64,000 nt of DNA. Source: Lentisphaerae bacterium ADurb.Bin242 (GTDB lineage: Bacteria; Verrucomicrobiota; Lentisphaeria; Victivallales; UBA1829). Location of the stretch: assembly GCA_002069785.1 (NCBI GenBank), contig MWCA01000001.1:124001-188000 (forward strand), in the 5' to 3' direction. Numbering within the stretch: position 1 is the stretch's first letter; every line of letters begins with the position of its first letter. Position numbers and translations under genes: made by a program. The notes below the pieces were generated by a model, which had not been told where the DNA came from, did no database searches, and saw nothing but the letters and a program-made list of their open reading frames with translations. This document shows, in pieces, positions 24,358 to 33,628 of this stretch.

Positions 24358-25959
24358 TCAGTTGAATTGTTCTTCAAAAACATCCCAGGCGTCTTCGATG
24401 TCACCGACGCGAAGTTCCAGCAGGTCATATTCGGAGCCCTCCGGAAGCGCGCTGTCCGCGTTGAGGAGCCCGAGCGTGTTCAGAAGCTGCGCATGGAAAT
24501 GTTTCATCCGGCGGACGATTTCCTTCGGGATCTCCGCGGAGGAATATTCTTCCAGCAGGACGCGGGAACGCTCGATGCGCTTGAGGTTCAGCTCCAGCAG
24601 ACGCGTCCGCAGAGGAGTTTTGGGTTCTTCCGTGACCGGATTGAAACGGCCGGCGGCGTCCTCCCAGCAGTCTTCGATAAAGTTCCAGAAGACGGCTTCC
24701 TGCGCGTCGTCGGCGAATTTCACGCCCATGAAGTCGATCAGTTTGGAGACAAACACCTCGGAGGATTCCTGTCCGTTGACAAGATCATCGAGGATCATGG
24801 CGTAGATCTCTGTATAGTCCAGCGGGGCGTTGACGTCTTCCAGCAGGGCGTCGAGGGAACCGATTTTTCCGGCGGACGCGGAGAGGTCTTCCGCCCGCAG
24901 CGGATTTTTTTCCTTCGGGCCGGAACTGTCCGGCTCCGTTCCGGACTCCGGTTCGTGATCGTGTCCGTGATCGTGTCCGCAAGTGCATTCATGGATGTGG
25001 AAGTCCTCTTCCTCCTCTTCAAAGACCTCGGATGCGGCCGTTTCGTCGACGGGCGCCAGAGTCCAGTCCGGACCGTCGCGGTGAATGGCGACGTCCCGCA
25101 TGAGCGCGGGGTATTCGTCCAGCGAAAGGACCGGACGCTTCCGGAGGTCCTTGCCGGCCAGAAAGGCACAGAGATAGGCATGGGCGATCTGATCGGCCAG
25201 TTCGAGATAGGCGCCGTATTCCTCATACGACTGGATGATGCCCTCCTCGAAGTCGGTCAGAAAGGCTTCCCGTTCGGACGCCCCCGGAAGAGAAGCCTTC
25301 GGGACGTATTCGAGGGAGAACTGTCCGCATTTCCAGTCTTCGACGGTGGCGATGAGGGCGTCGCCCTCCGAGAAGGAATGTTTCCGGAAGAAAGACTCGA
25401 GGTTGAACGCGGTCAGGGAGATGCAGGCTTTTTCCGGGGAACTGGCCTGTTTCAACGCCTTGTAATTGTCGTCCGATTCGGCCACGATGCAGTCGATGAT
25501 GGCGGAACGCCCGAGCATCTGGAAGATCCGGGCGACCTGTCCGAACTGAACCGGACAGGCGACCGGCTGGAATCGGGTCTTGGCGCCCCGGGCGCGGAGG
25601 AGGTATTCATCGGGGAAAACTTCATCGGAACAGAAGGGCGCAAAGCGGGCTCCGTAGAAGAGAATTCCTTCCTTGATTTCCAGCTTGGCGGGAACGATCT
25701 TGAAGCAGGTCCCTTTGAAGAAGGCGGCGCGGTTGTAACACGTATCCGAACCGCTGCGGTAGAAAAGATCGATCCGTCCTTCGAGGATCAGTTCGACGTC
25801 CCGCTCCAGACATTTTTTCTCCTCGTCGTTTCCGGGTTTCAAGGCGGCGGCGACAAAATCGACCGCGTCCTTCACGGAAAAGGAGGGCGCCCCGTCATGC
25901 GAGGCGGTGAATGTTTCCAGGAGTTGTTCGGGAGATACGGCTTGACGGTTGTTTTTCAT
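24358..25959 (-). CDS. Unrecognised acidic cytoplasmic protein with a His/Cys metal-binding linker
   Basis: 533 residues, no signal peptide, no transmembrane helix and no family I can name. The N-terminal ~310 residues look like one globular alpha/beta region with several Cys residues (DTCYNRAAFFKGTCFK). An acidic run EVFEEEEEDFHIHECTCG is followed at once by HDHGHDHEPE near residue 330, a plausible zinc or nickel site. A Pro/Ser/Glu linker leads to a helical C-terminal domain of ~170 residues (MKHFHAQLLNTLGLL). GGGAGGAG precedes the ATG. It follows truB by 15 bases, so it is attached to the nusA-infB operon. Confidence 0.75.
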   Translation of the reverse strand: MKNNRQAVSPEQLLETFTASHDGAPSFSVKDAVDFVAAALKPGNDEEKKCLERDVELILEGRIDLFYRSGSDTCYNRAAFFKGTCFKIVPAKLEIKEGILFYGARFAPFCSDEVFPDEYLLRARGAKTRFQPVACPVQFGQVARIFQMLGRSAIIDCIVAESDDNYKALKQASSPEKACISLTAFNLESFFRKHSFSEGDALIATVEDWKCGQFSLEYVPKASLPGASEREAFLTDFEEGIIQSYEEYGAYLELADQIAHAYLCAFLAGKDLRKRPVLSLDEYPALMRDVAIHRDGPDWTLAPVDETAASEVFEEEEEDFHIHECTCGHDHGHDHEPESGTEPDSSGPKEKNPLRAEDLSASAGKIGSLDALLEDVNAPLDYTEIYAMILDDLVNGQESSEVFVSKLIDFMGVKFADDAQEAVFWNFIEDCWEDAAGRFNPVTEEPKTPLRTRLLELNLKRIERSRVLLEEYSSAEIPKEIVRRMKHFHAQLLNTLGLLNADSALPEGSEYDLLELRVGDIEDAWDVFEEQFN

Positions 25960-25974
25960 CGGCTCCTCCCTCGG

Positions 25975-26736
25975 TCAGAATTTGGAAAAATGATTCATTT
26001 TAGCAAGACGTCCGTGAAGAAAAGTTGAAATCCAGGCATCCAGATCGTCCTGTGTCCATTGCCGGACGGTTTCGATGTCGACCGCGTCCGCCAGCTGGAA
26101 TTCTCCGCTGCGGATGCGGTTGAGCCGGTACAGCGAGGCCCCGCAGCCGAGCGCCGCGCCGACATCCGCACAGAGGGTGCGGATATAGGTGCCCTTCGAG
26201 CATTCCACCGTGAAGTCGGCATACGGCAGTTCGACACGGCTGACGCGGATCGAACGGATCGTAATCTGTTTGGGTTCGCGTTCGATCTCCTGTCCTTTGC
26301 GGGCGAGTTCATAGAGGCGTTCGCCGCCCTTCTTGACCGCGGAGACCATCGGCGGAATCTGCTCGATGTCCCCAACGAACGAGGCAAAGGCGTCGCGAAG
26401 CGTGTCTTCCGTGACCTTCGACCAGTCGCCTTGGCGTGTGATGTTGCCGTCCATGTCCTGCGAATCGGTCTCCGTGCCGAGGAGGATCGTCCCCTCGTAG
26501 GCCTTGTCCTCGCCGCTGAATTTCTGGCTGAGCTTGGTGAACTTCCCGAGAACGATGACGAGCAGCCCGGTCGCCGCCGGATCGAGCGTGCCGCAGTGTC
26601 CGCATTTCGGAACATTGAAACGGGAACGGATGAACGCCACCACGTCATGGCTGGTCCATTCCGGGGGTTTGTTGATCAGCAGTACGCCGCTTCGGTCATA
26701 CATCGGAAGGCTGTTTCGCTCAGGCCTGTTTCTCAT
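25975..26736 (-). CDS. truB: tRNA pseudouridine-55 synthase TruB
   Basis: 253 residues. The catalytic Asp lies in GHCGTLDPAATGLLVI near residue 50, followed by KAYEGTILLGTETDSQD. The C-terminal part has CSKGTYIRTLCADVG, the usual TruB signature. It makes pseudouridine 55 in tRNA. Two starts are possible: 26736, which overlaps nrnA by 17 bases and has GGAG upstream, and MYDRSGVLL at 26703. Last member of the nusA-infB-rbfA-nrnA-truB set. Confidence 0.95.
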   Translation of the reverse strand: MRNRPERNSLPMYDRSGVLLINKPPEWTSHDVVAFIRSRFNVPKCGHCGTLDPAATGLLVIVLGKFTKLSQKFSGEDKAYEGTILLGTETDSQDMDGNITRQGDWSKVTEDTLRDAFASFVGDIEQIPPMVSAVKKGGERLYELARKGQEIEREPKQITIRSIRVSRVELPYADFTVECSKGTYIRTLCADVGAALGCGASLYRLNRIRSGEFQLADAVDIETVRQWTQDDLDAWISTFLHGRLAKMNHFSKF

Positions 26737-27727
26737 TCAGTTCCATCTCCACGTGATTGACAAGTATCGCCTCAGCCTCTTCGACGGAAGAAGCCGTGAT
26801 CGTGCAGCCGGACGCCATTTCGTGTCCGCCTCCGCCCAGGGAACGGGCGATCCGGCCGACGGAATAATGTTTTTCCTTGGAGCGCAGGGAACACTTGAAG
26901 CCGCCGTTTTCCAGACGGATCACCCCGACGATGACCGGCCCCGAAATGGAGCGCAGGATTTCGATGACCTGTTCCGTATTGCGCAGCTCGATTTTGTATT
27001 TGGCCAGCAGTTCCGGCGTGAAATATGCGTACATGAACTTGCCTCCGCAGGCTTTTTTCATACCCGTGCAGAGCAGCTCCGCCTCGAAAAGCGCCATGTT
27101 TTCGGATTTGGAGAAGAAACAGGTGTTCATGATGCGGGTGTAGTCCCCTCCGGCGTCCATCAGGGCGGCCGCCGCGCGGAGCGTCCGGGCGGAGGTGTTG
27201 GTGAAGCGGAAGGCCCCCGTGTCCGTCAGAATCCCGATCAGGAGATGAGTCGCCGCCTCTCCGCCGATTTTCCAGCGGGCCGCGTCCGCCAGCGCATAGA
27301 GAATTTCGGCGGTGGCGGATGCGGCCGGAACCAGGTGGTTGAGGTCGCAATACCCGGAATTGTCCGGATGATGATCGATGCCGATGCTTTGCGGGAGCGG
27401 CCCGGGCTTCTTGAAGAAGTCCGCGCTGACCCGGTCCCGCGTGGCGGAGTCCAGCACGATCATCAGAGCGTATATTTGAAGTTCCTCCGCAGACGGCTCC
27501 GCGGTGATCAGTCCTTTTTCCGGAAGAAGCGGCCGGTAGTAATCCGGCACGCTGCCCGGGAGGAGGGCGGCGGCGTCGAACCCGTTTTCAAGAAGGATCA
27601 GCAGGAGCCCGCAAAGGGACCCGAGTGCGTCGCCGTCCGGCCGGACATGAGTGGCAAGCAGGATTTTTCTGTCGCTGCGGAATCCCTGAAGGAAAGCTGC
27701 CAGTTCTTGAGTGGAAAGGTTCGTCAT
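26720..27727 (-). CDS. DHH-family oligoribonuclease/pAp phosphatase NrnA-like
   Basis: 335 residues. The DHH phosphoesterase motifs are seen: THVRPDGDALGSL near residue 26, VLDSATRDR, GIDHHPDNSG near 118 and TDTGAFRFTNT. The DHHA1 domain ends with SLGGGGHEMASGCTI. NrnA-type enzymes degrade short RNA and pAp. Its start overlaps the rbfA stop as ATGA, matching the common order infB-rbfA-nrnA-truB. Confidence 0.9.
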   Translation of the reverse strand: MTNLSTQELAAFLQGFRSDRKILLATHVRPDGDALGSLCGLLLILLENGFDAAALLPGSVPDYYRPLLPEKGLITAEPSAEELQIYALMIVLDSATRDRVSADFFKKPGPLPQSIGIDHHPDNSGYCDLNHLVPAASATAEILYALADAARWKIGGEAATHLLIGILTDTGAFRFTNTSARTLRAAAALMDAGGDYTRIMNTCFFSKSENMALFEAELLCTGMKKACGGKFMYAYFTPELLAKYKIELRNTEQVIEILRSISGPVIVGVIRLENGGFKCSLRSKEKHYSVGRIARSLGGGGHEMASGCTITASSVEEAEAILVNHVEMELNEKQA

Positions 27728-28077
27728 TTCTCTTCCAGTTCCCGGAGAATGGAAAGAACACGGTCCCCGGTTTCGAGGTTGTTGTCCCGGACGAAATGGA
27801 GGACGGGCGTATATTTGAGAATCACGTGCCGGGAGACGATATGCTGGATCTCCGGCCGGAGCCTGACCAGTTTTTTGAGGATCTCCTCCCCTTTTTTTAC
27901 ATCGGCTCCGAAGATGCTGACATACACCGTGGCGTTGTGGAGACATTCCGAGGCATGCACCTTCGTAATGGAAACCAGGGCGCCTTTTTCGCTCAGGGAA
28001 TATTTTTCGATGAGGTCCGCGATCTCCCGTTTGAGGATTTCATTGACGCGGGCAATTCGGTCATTCGATCGTGCCAT
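27724..28077 (-). CDS. rbfA: Ribosome-binding factor A
   Basis: 117 residues. It opens with RIARVNEILKREIADLIE and continues with VSITKVHASECLHNATVYVSIFG, both typical of RbfA. This KH-like protein assists maturation of the 30S subunit. It lies 45 bases after infB and overlaps nrnA, in the conserved translation operon. Confidence 0.93.
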   Translation of the reverse strand: MARSNDRIARVNEILKREIADLIEKYSLSEKGALVSITKVHASECLHNATVYVSIFGADVKKGEEILKKLVRLRPEIQHIVSRHVILKYTPVLHFVRDNNLETGDRVLSILRELEEK

Positions 28078-28122
28078 TAGGACACCTCCGTTTTCGAGAA
28101 TTGAAGATCGGACGGACGGCCG

Positions 28123-30135
28123 TCAGAGGGTGGCCTTTTTCAATTCGATCTCATAGAATTGAATCACGTCGCCTTCGACAAAATCCAGGAAGTTGTCCAG
28201 CCGTATGCCGCACTCCATGCCCTGGCGGACCTCCTTGACATCGTCCTGGAAACGCCGGAGCGAACGAACCTCCCCGTTGAAGATGAGCTCGCCTTTCCGG
28301 AATACCCGGGACTTGCTGCCGACCTTGACAATTCCTTTGTCCACCATGCATCCGCAGATTTTCGGTCCTTTGGAAAGCAGGAAGATTTTCAGAATATGCG
28401 CGGTGCCGAGCTCCTTTTCCCGTTTGTCCGGTTCCAGGCGGCCCGCCATGGCATCCTTGATGTCTTCCAGCAGCTCGTAGATGATGCTGTAAAGGCGGAT
28501 TTCCACATTTTCCTTCTTGGCCAGCTCGTTGACGCCCGGATTGACGCGGACGTGGAAGCCGACCACCAGCGCGCCGGTGGAGGAAGCCAGGAGAACGTCG
28601 TTTTCCGTGATGGCTCCGATCCCCGCGTGAAGAACCTCGATGGAGATCTTGTCGGAAAGAATCTTCTTGAGGGATTCCACAATCGCTTCCATGGAACCGC
28701 AGACGTCCGCCTTCAACACGATGCGGAGCGTGTTTTTCTTTCCCGTCTCCATCTGGGAGAACAGGTCGTCCAGGCTCATGCCGCCGCTCTTGCCGGTCAG
28801 CGTCTCGACCCGCTTGTTGACGCCGCGGGATTCCGCGATTTCCTTGGCTTCTTTCTCGCTGGTGCAAACGGCCAGTTTCGCTCCGGCGTCGGGCACCCCG
28901 CTGAGGCCGACAATCTTGACCGGCATGCTGGAACCCGCGGATTTGACGCGCTGCCCTTTGTAATCGATCAATCCCTTGACCTTGCCGTAATACTCGCCGC
29001 AGATGATGGGGTCCCCCAGATGCAGCGTGCCGTTTTTGACAATGATGTTTGCGGTCGGCCCCAGGCCCTGTTCCAGCTGGGATTCCAGCACGTATGCGGA
29101 CGCCGGCCGCTTCGGATTCGCGCGGAGCTCCAGCATTTCCGCCTCCAGCAGGATGCGTTCCAGAAGCGCGTCGATGCCTTGTCCGGTCTTGGCGGAGACG
29201 CGGACCACGCCGCAGGTGCCGCCCCATTCTTCGGAGGTCAGTTCGTTCTGCTGCATGTTCAGGAGAACCTTGTCCGGATTGGCGTTCGGCAGGTCGATCT
29301 TGTTGATGGCCACGATGATGGGAACGCCGGCCGCCCGGGCGTGGTTGAGCGCTTCCACAGTCTGCGGCATGAAGCCGTCGTCCGCGGCCACGACCAGCAC
29401 CACGATGTCCGTGACGTTGGCGCCGCGGGCGCGCATGGCCGTGAAGGCTTCGTGTCCGGGGGTGTCGACAAACGTGATGGCCTTCTTGCCGCTGTAGGCG
29501 ACCGATGCGCCGATGCTCTGCGTGATTCCGCCGGCTTCTCCGGCCGCCACGTGGGTTTTCCGGATCGTGTCCTGAAGCGATGTCTTGCCGTGGTCGACAT
29601 GCCCCATAAAGGTTACGATGGGAATGCGGGGAACCAGATCGCCGGGCTTGTCGTCATATCCTTTTTCCTCCGGAACCGGTTCCTTTTTCGCCTCCGCCTT
29701 CGGCGCATGCTCTTCCTTCTCGCGCTTGTCCACGACCAGATTCACGTTCATTCTGGCGGCCAGCTCCACGGCGACCGCGGGTTCGATCATCTGGTTGATG
29801 CTGGCCAGGACGTTCATCATCATCAGATTCGTGATGATCTCGTTGGGCTTTTTCCCGAGGACTTCGGCCAGGTTTTTGACGATGATCGGCGATTTGATGT
29901 GGACTTCCGTTCCCCGGGAAGGGACGGGCGGGCCTTTTCCCGCATTTTCAGCGGATTCTTTTTTTTTGCGGAGACCGTCGAAATGAGCCAGCAGGAGGTC
30001 CAGCGAGGCGTCGGGGATCATGGACTGCGGTTTCATTCCGGGAAAGCCTTGAGCCTCCAGCTCCGCAATCACTTCCTTTGCGGAAAGTCCGTAGCGCTCG
30101 GACAGGTTTTTAATATTCATGCTTCTTTTTGCCAT
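28123..30135 (-). CDS. infB: Translation initiation factor IF-2
   Basis: 670 residues, short because the variable N-terminal region is compact. Two IF2_N modules are visible ([39 protein letters not shown]). The GTPase shows [10 protein letters not shown] near residue 178, DTPGHEAF and NKIDLP. Domains II to IV follow, ending in the fMet-tRNA-binding barrel ([18 protein letters not shown]). It brings initiator tRNA to the ribosome. It sits between nusA and rbfA. Confidence 0.97.
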   Translation of the reverse strand: MAKRSMNIKNLSERYGLSAKEVIAELEAQGFPGMKPQSMIPDASLDLLLAHFDGLRKKKESAENAGKGPPVPSRGTEVHIKSPIIVKNLAEVLGKKPNEIITNLMMMNVLASINQMIEPAVAVELAARMNVNLVVDKREKEEHAPKAEAKKEPVPEEKGYDDKPGDLVPRIPIVTFMGHVDHGKTSLQDTIRKTHVAAGEAGGITQSIGASVAYSGKKAITFVDTPGHEAFTAMRARGANVTDIVVLVVAADDGFMPQTVEALNHARAAGVPIIVAINKIDLPNANPDKVLLNMQQNELTSEEWGGTCGVVRVSAKTGQGIDALLERILLEAEMLELRANPKRPASAYVLESQLEQGLGPTANIIVKNGTLHLGDPIICGEYYGKVKGLIDYKGQRVKSAGSSMPVKIVGLSGVPDAGAKLAVCTSEKEAKEIAESRGVNKRVETLTGKSGGMSLDDLFSQMETGKKNTLRIVLKADVCGSMEAIVESLKKILSDKISIEVLHAGIGAITENDVLLASSTGALVVGFHVRVNPGVNELAKKENVEIRLYSIIYELLEDIKDAMAGRLEPDKREKELGTAHILKIFLLSKGPKICGCMVDKGIVKVGSKSRVFRKGELIFNGEVRSLRRFQDDVKEVRQGMECGIRLDNFLDFVEGDVIQFYEIELKKATL

Positions 30136-30198
30136 TCAAACCTCTTTGACTTTCCATAAATAAATAATTCCAAAAAATGAAATGAGGCCGATCCGTCG

Positions 30199-31461
30199 TC
30201 ACTCCGCGGGAGAATTCGTGTTTTTCGTGAACCTCGCAAGGCTTTCGGAGATTGCCTGAATCGTTGCGTTGTCCAGTCCCGGAATGGCGGAAATATCATC
30301 CATTCCGGCGGTCTTGAGCCCTTCCATGCTCAGATATCCGTTGTTGACCAGCAGTTCCGTTTTTTCCGGCGGGATGCCCAGTTCAGCGGAGAGCTGCTTG
30401 ACGATGTTCGCCTTTTTCTCTTCAAAGGATTCCTTTTCCCCTTCGTCGATCACGAAGTTGATGTTCCAGCCGATCAGCTTCTGGGCCAGCCGGACGTTCT
30501 GGGCTTTTTTGCCGAACGCGAGACGGGAGTTCTCCTGGTTGACATGGATCGTCAGCATCCGGCGCTCTTCGTCCACTTCGATGGATTCGAGCTTGGCCGG
30601 ATGCAGCGCGTTGGCCGCATACGCCTTGATGTCGTTCTCATAACGGATGATGTCCACGCGCTCGTTGCCGAGCTCGCTGGTGATGTTGCGGACCCGCATG
30701 CCGCGCATTCCGACGCACGCTCCGACCGGGTCGATCCGGGGGTCGTTGCTCCGGACGGCGATCTTGGTGCGCATCCCCGCTTCCCGCGCGATCCCGGCCA
30801 CTTCCACCACGCCGTCGTGCATTTCGGACACTTCGCGTTCGAACAGCTTTTTGACGAATCCGGCATTGGAGCGCGAAAGGATCAGGCTCGGACCGGAAAC
30901 CACCGTGTCCACCTTCAGGAGAATGGCGTTGATCCGCTCTCCGACCATGTACTGTTCGCCGGGGACCTTGTCCTTGGGGCCGATGATGCCTTCGGACTTC
31001 TGGAGATCCACGATGATGGAACCCGCTTCCGTGCGCTTCACGGTGCCGTTGACGATCTCGCCGATCTTGTCCTCGTATTCCTCCCGGACGATTTCCTTTT
31101 CCGCCTTCCGGAGCTGCTGGAGGATTGCCTGGCGCGCGGTCTGCGCGGCGATGCGTCCGAAATTCTTGGGAGTGACTTCCCAGTCGATGACTTCTCCGAG
31201 GGCGACGTCCGGAAACGTCTCGCGCGCCTTTTCGATCGTGATCTGGTCGTTGTTCGGGAACGTGTCGACCACTTCCAGCTTCGCCCACGCGCGGATTTCG
31301 CCGGTCTTGCGGTCCAGTTTCACCACTAGGTTGGAGGCCGGATGAATGCTCTTCCGGGAGGCGGTCAGGATGGCTTTTTCGACGGCTTCCACCAACTGCT
31401 CTTTGCTGATCCCACGCTCCTGCTCGATATACTCAAGGGTTGCCAGAAGTTCGTTATTCAC
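30199..31461 (-). CDS. nusA: Transcription elongation factor NusA
   Basis: 420 residues: N-terminal RNA-polymerase-binding domain, S1 domain (EIVNGTVKRTEAGSIIVDL), then the two KH domains with GACVGMRGMRVRNITSELG and KKAQNVRLAQKLIGW. One C-terminal helix-hairpin-helix-like repeat (LKTAGMDDISAIPGLDNATI) follows. NusA controls pausing, termination and antitermination. It is first in the operon; rimP, often upstream, is absent. A 120-base leader with a terminator-like hairpin precedes it. Confidence 0.96.
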   Translation of the reverse strand: MNNELLATLEYIEQERGISKEQLVEAVEKAILTASRKSIHPASNLVVKLDRKTGEIRAWAKLEVVDTFPNNDQITIEKARETFPDVALGEVIDWEVTPKNFGRIAAQTARQAILQQLRKAEKEIVREEYEDKIGEIVNGTVKRTEAGSIIVDLQKSEGIIGPKDKVPGEQYMVGERINAILLKVDTVVSGPSLILSRSNAGFVKKLFEREVSEMHDGVVEVAGIAREAGMRTKIAVRSNDPRIDPVGACVGMRGMRVRNITSELGNERVDIIRYENDIKAYAANALHPAKLESIEVDEERRMLTIHVNQENSRLAFGKKAQNVRLAQKLIGWNINFVIDEGEKESFEEKKANIVKQLSAELGIPPEKTELLVNNGYLSMEGLKTAGMDDISAIPGLDNATIQAISESLARFTKNTNSPAE

Positions 31462-31499
31462 CGTTTTGCCTCCGCGCTTTTTTCAAATTATTGTCAACG

Positions 31500-31536
31500 C
31501 CGCCCAAAAAAGAAGGCGGGCCACCATGAACCCGCC
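31500..31536 (-). terminator. Terminator-like hairpin in the nusA leader
   Basis: On the minus strand GGCGGG (31536-31531) pairs with CCCGCC (31520-31515), followed by TTCTTTTTT. A second GGGCGG lies just after the T-run (31505-31500) and could pair with five bases of the same CCCGCC arm, giving a competing fold. The element lies inside the transcribed leader, 38 bases before the nusA start. The same hairpin also carries a T-run on the plus strand. Confidence 0.6.
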
Positions 31537-31591
31537 TGTTTTTCCCGGCCATACCGGCGGGGAGCAGGCAACTATTCCATTCATACTTTGT

Positions 31592-31620
31592 ACTTTACAG
31601 CTTTATATGCGAATCGTCAA
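31592..31620 (-). promoter_or_regulatory. Predicted sigma70 promoter of the nusA-infB operon
   Basis: TTGACG (31620-31615) and TAAAGT (31597-31592) on the minus strand are 17 bases apart. Transcription would start near 31585, giving a ~124-base leader that contains the terminator-like hairpin. Confidence 0.6.
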
Positions 31621-31880
31621 GCTCTTTTCCGCTTAAATCGCAAAAAAGTTTCCGGCAAAAGACGTGCGGAAAAGAATATACAAAACTTTTTCATGGGATT
31701 TTCCGCAGACGACATGCTTCGATCGCCGCCGCAGGAATCTTTTTCCATATTCGATTTGCATTTTCCAATTCCGGCAGTAAATTACGACCTTGTCCGTTGT
31801 TTGAACAGGAACAACGGACAAGGTTTTTTTCATATTGACAGCGTTGGCGCCGCCTTGTCCTGTTTATGGCGGAAGTCTCG

Positions 31881-31977
31881 TGCTTTTTCAGCGTTTGGAC
31901 AGATGTGCGTAGATTCCAGCGGGGAACCGGCGGGCGGAATCCGCCTCGGGGATGACCATTCCCCGGATTCAAAAAGG
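31881..31977 (-). pseudogene. Decayed copy of the 3' end of the downstream methyltransferase gene
   Basis: This block aligns with 33622-33719, the last ~30 codons of the methyltransferase plus 7 bases past its stop. By eye I count about 12 mismatches and one single-base gap over 97 bases. Read with the gap restored it still says MVIPEADSARRFPAGIYA ending in HLSKR and a stop, close to the intact gene's end; the lost T breaks the frame. Both copies point the same way and enclose the PadR/DUF1700 pair. The rest of 31640-32060 shows no gene that I can support. Confidence 0.75.
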
Positions 31978-32062
31978 TGACGAAGGCATGGCCGGAATGA
32001 TTCCGTTGCAGAAGGCGTCTTGGCGCTGTTGTACATTTCATGTTCTTTTACAGACCGGCAGC

Positions 32063-32093
32063 TTGACTCTTTATACTATGCGTAATATAGTAT
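32063..32093 (+). promoter_or_regulatory. Promoter with overlapping palindrome, likely PadR operator
   Basis: TTGACT (32063-32068), 17 bases, TATAGT (32086-32091). A perfect inverted repeat, ATACTAT (32073-32079) and ATAGTAT (32087-32093) separated by 7 bases, covers the spacer and the -10 box. A dimeric repressor bound here would block transcription. PadR regulators commonly repress their own operon, so the downstream PadR protein is the natural candidate. Confidence 0.65.
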
Positions 32094-32109
32094 CGGGGAG
32101 GGAATCAAA

Positions 32110-32427
32110 TTGGACTTGCAATTAAGACGGGCGTTATTGGAAGTTTCCGTGCTGACAGTATTGCAGCGGCGCGATTCCTATGGGTATCAAATTATTAAGG
32201 ATGTATCGCAGTATATTGACATTTCCGAATCGACGCTGTATCCGATTCTGCGGCGCCTCGAGGCGGATAAAATGCTCGAATGCTATTCCGTGACGCATCA
32301 GGGACGCCTGCGTAAATATTATCGGATAACCGCGAAAGGCGGGCGGCGCGTGACCGAATTCGCCGCGGATATGAGCGAAGCGCAAAAAGTGCTGGATTTC
32401 ATCATCGGAGGGAACCAAAATGACTGA
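32110..32427 (+). CDS. PadR-family transcriptional regulator
   Basis: 105 residues starting at TTG, with GGGAGG nine bases upstream. The winged helix is clear: ALLEVSVLTVLQRRDSYGYQ, then ISESTLYPILRRLEADKML and YSVTHQGRLRKYYRITAKG. In Firmicutes such short PadR proteins are typically paired with a DUF1700 membrane protein, exactly as here. It overlaps the next gene by 8 bases. Base composition and codon use look less GC-rich than the neighbours, in line with transfer. Confidence 0.92.
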   Translation: MDLQLRRALLEVSVLTVLQRRDSYGYQIIKDVSQYIDISESTLYPILRRLEADKMLECYSVTHQGRLRKYYRITAKGGRRVTEFAADMSEAQKVLDFIIGGNQND

Positions 32428-33580
32428 ACGCGAATTTCTCGAACGTCTGCGGAGCGGGTTAAACCATTTGGAGCCCGAAGAACTCAAAAGCACTCTGGAT
32501 TTCTATCGCGAAGCCATTGCCGACCGCATGGAAGAAGGTTTTTCAGAAGCGGAGGCGGTAAACAATCTCGGCGATGTCGAAGCCATTGCCGCAAGTCTTC
32601 GGAAAAGTCCTTCCACTCTGTTTGCCGGAAACCGGAAAATCCCCTGCAACATTCATACCGGCGCTTGTTCGGTGTGGCTGATTATGGGGGTGATCATACC
32701 AGTCGTTCTGATTCTGGTCGGAGGCATCCTGTTTTCGGTGGCGCTTACTGCCGGGATCGTTCTTCTGCTCATGATACTGGTTGCCGTAATCGCGCCGCTG
32801 GGCGTATTTATGGCCTGGATCTTTCGCCGCCGCATCGGTTTTTGCCGCATTGAAAATGGCTGCGCCGGAGTTCCGGTTCAAAAAACCTTTGATGCTGCAA
32901 TCCCTGCGATTGATTTTGCCGATGCAAATGCCCATGTGGAGTTGTCGGCTTCCCCGGATGATAAAATTCATCTCAAATATCGGGAGTTTGCGGTCAATGG
33001 ATATACCATCGGTGAAGCCGACGGGATACTGTATATAAAAGGAAAAAACAATCGGACGCTCAACGCTCCCGGCAAATTTGAAATCATGGTTCCATCCGGA
33101 TTTCACGGCAGCCTGGGAATTTGCGCGGAGAATGGCAAGGTGTCCGGCGGCGCTGTCACCGGACTTGGTTCAGTCGAAGTGAAGTTGGCGAACGGTAAAA
33201 TGGATCTTGCGGATCTGAATACGGCCGGTTCCCTGACCGTCAGGACCGCAAATGGCAAAGTCGCTCTGTATAAGATTCATTGTGCCGGGGATATGAGCAT
33301 TACGGGTTCCAACGGCAGAATCGATCTGACAGAAACTTGCGCCGATGGCCGGCTGGAAGTCATTTTCAAGAATATCAGGCTTGGCGTTGATCGTATTTCC
33401 GCAGGAAAGTCGATCCGGCTTCGCGCCAATGTCGGCTTGATTGCGGGAACATTGGCGGGCTGTGCCGCCGCTTACGAAGCTCCGGCGCAAATCGTTTCTT
33501 CCGGTGAGTGGAGCACTTCGGAAAAGCATCTGGAGATTGGCCTCGACGTAGGCAAAATAAACCTTGAATTCGAGGGGTGA
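32420..33580 (+). CDS. DUF1700/DUF4097 membrane protein, partner of PadR
   Basis: 386 residues. The N-terminal DUF1700 part (MTEREFLERLRSGLNHLEPEE) with an amphipathic helical region is followed by two transmembrane helices near residues 84-135 (VIIPVVLILVGGILF; GIVLLLMILVAVIAPLGVF). The C-terminal half repeats short beta-strand units (SVEVKLANGKMDLADL; SLTVRTANGKVALYKI) of the DUF4097 beta-helix type. Its role is unknown; PadR-DUF1700-DUF4097 sets are usually linked to envelope-stress or antimicrobial responses by context only. Overlap with padR implies coupling. Confidence 0.85.
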   Translation: MTEREFLERLRSGLNHLEPEELKSTLDFYREAIADRMEEGFSEAEAVNNLGDVEAIAASLRKSPSTLFAGNRKIPCNIHTGACSVWLIMGVIIPVVLILVGGILFSVALTAGIVLLLMILVAVIAPLGVFMAWIFRRRIGFCRIENGCAGVPVQKTFDAAIPAIDFADANAHVELSASPDDKIHLKYREFAVNGYTIGEADGILYIKGKNNRTLNAPGKFEIMVPSGFHGSLGICAENGKVSGGAVTGLGSVEVKLANGKMDLADLNTAGSLTVRTANGKVALYKIHCAGDMSITGSNGRIDLTETCADGRLEVIFKNIRLGVDRISAGKSIRLRANVGLIAGTLAGCAAAYEAPAQIVSSGEWSTSEKHLEIGLDVGKINLEFEG

Positions 33581-33628
33581 ATCCGGCAATATCGGATTCG
33601 ATGCCGGACCGGTGTTCTGCGCGCTTTC

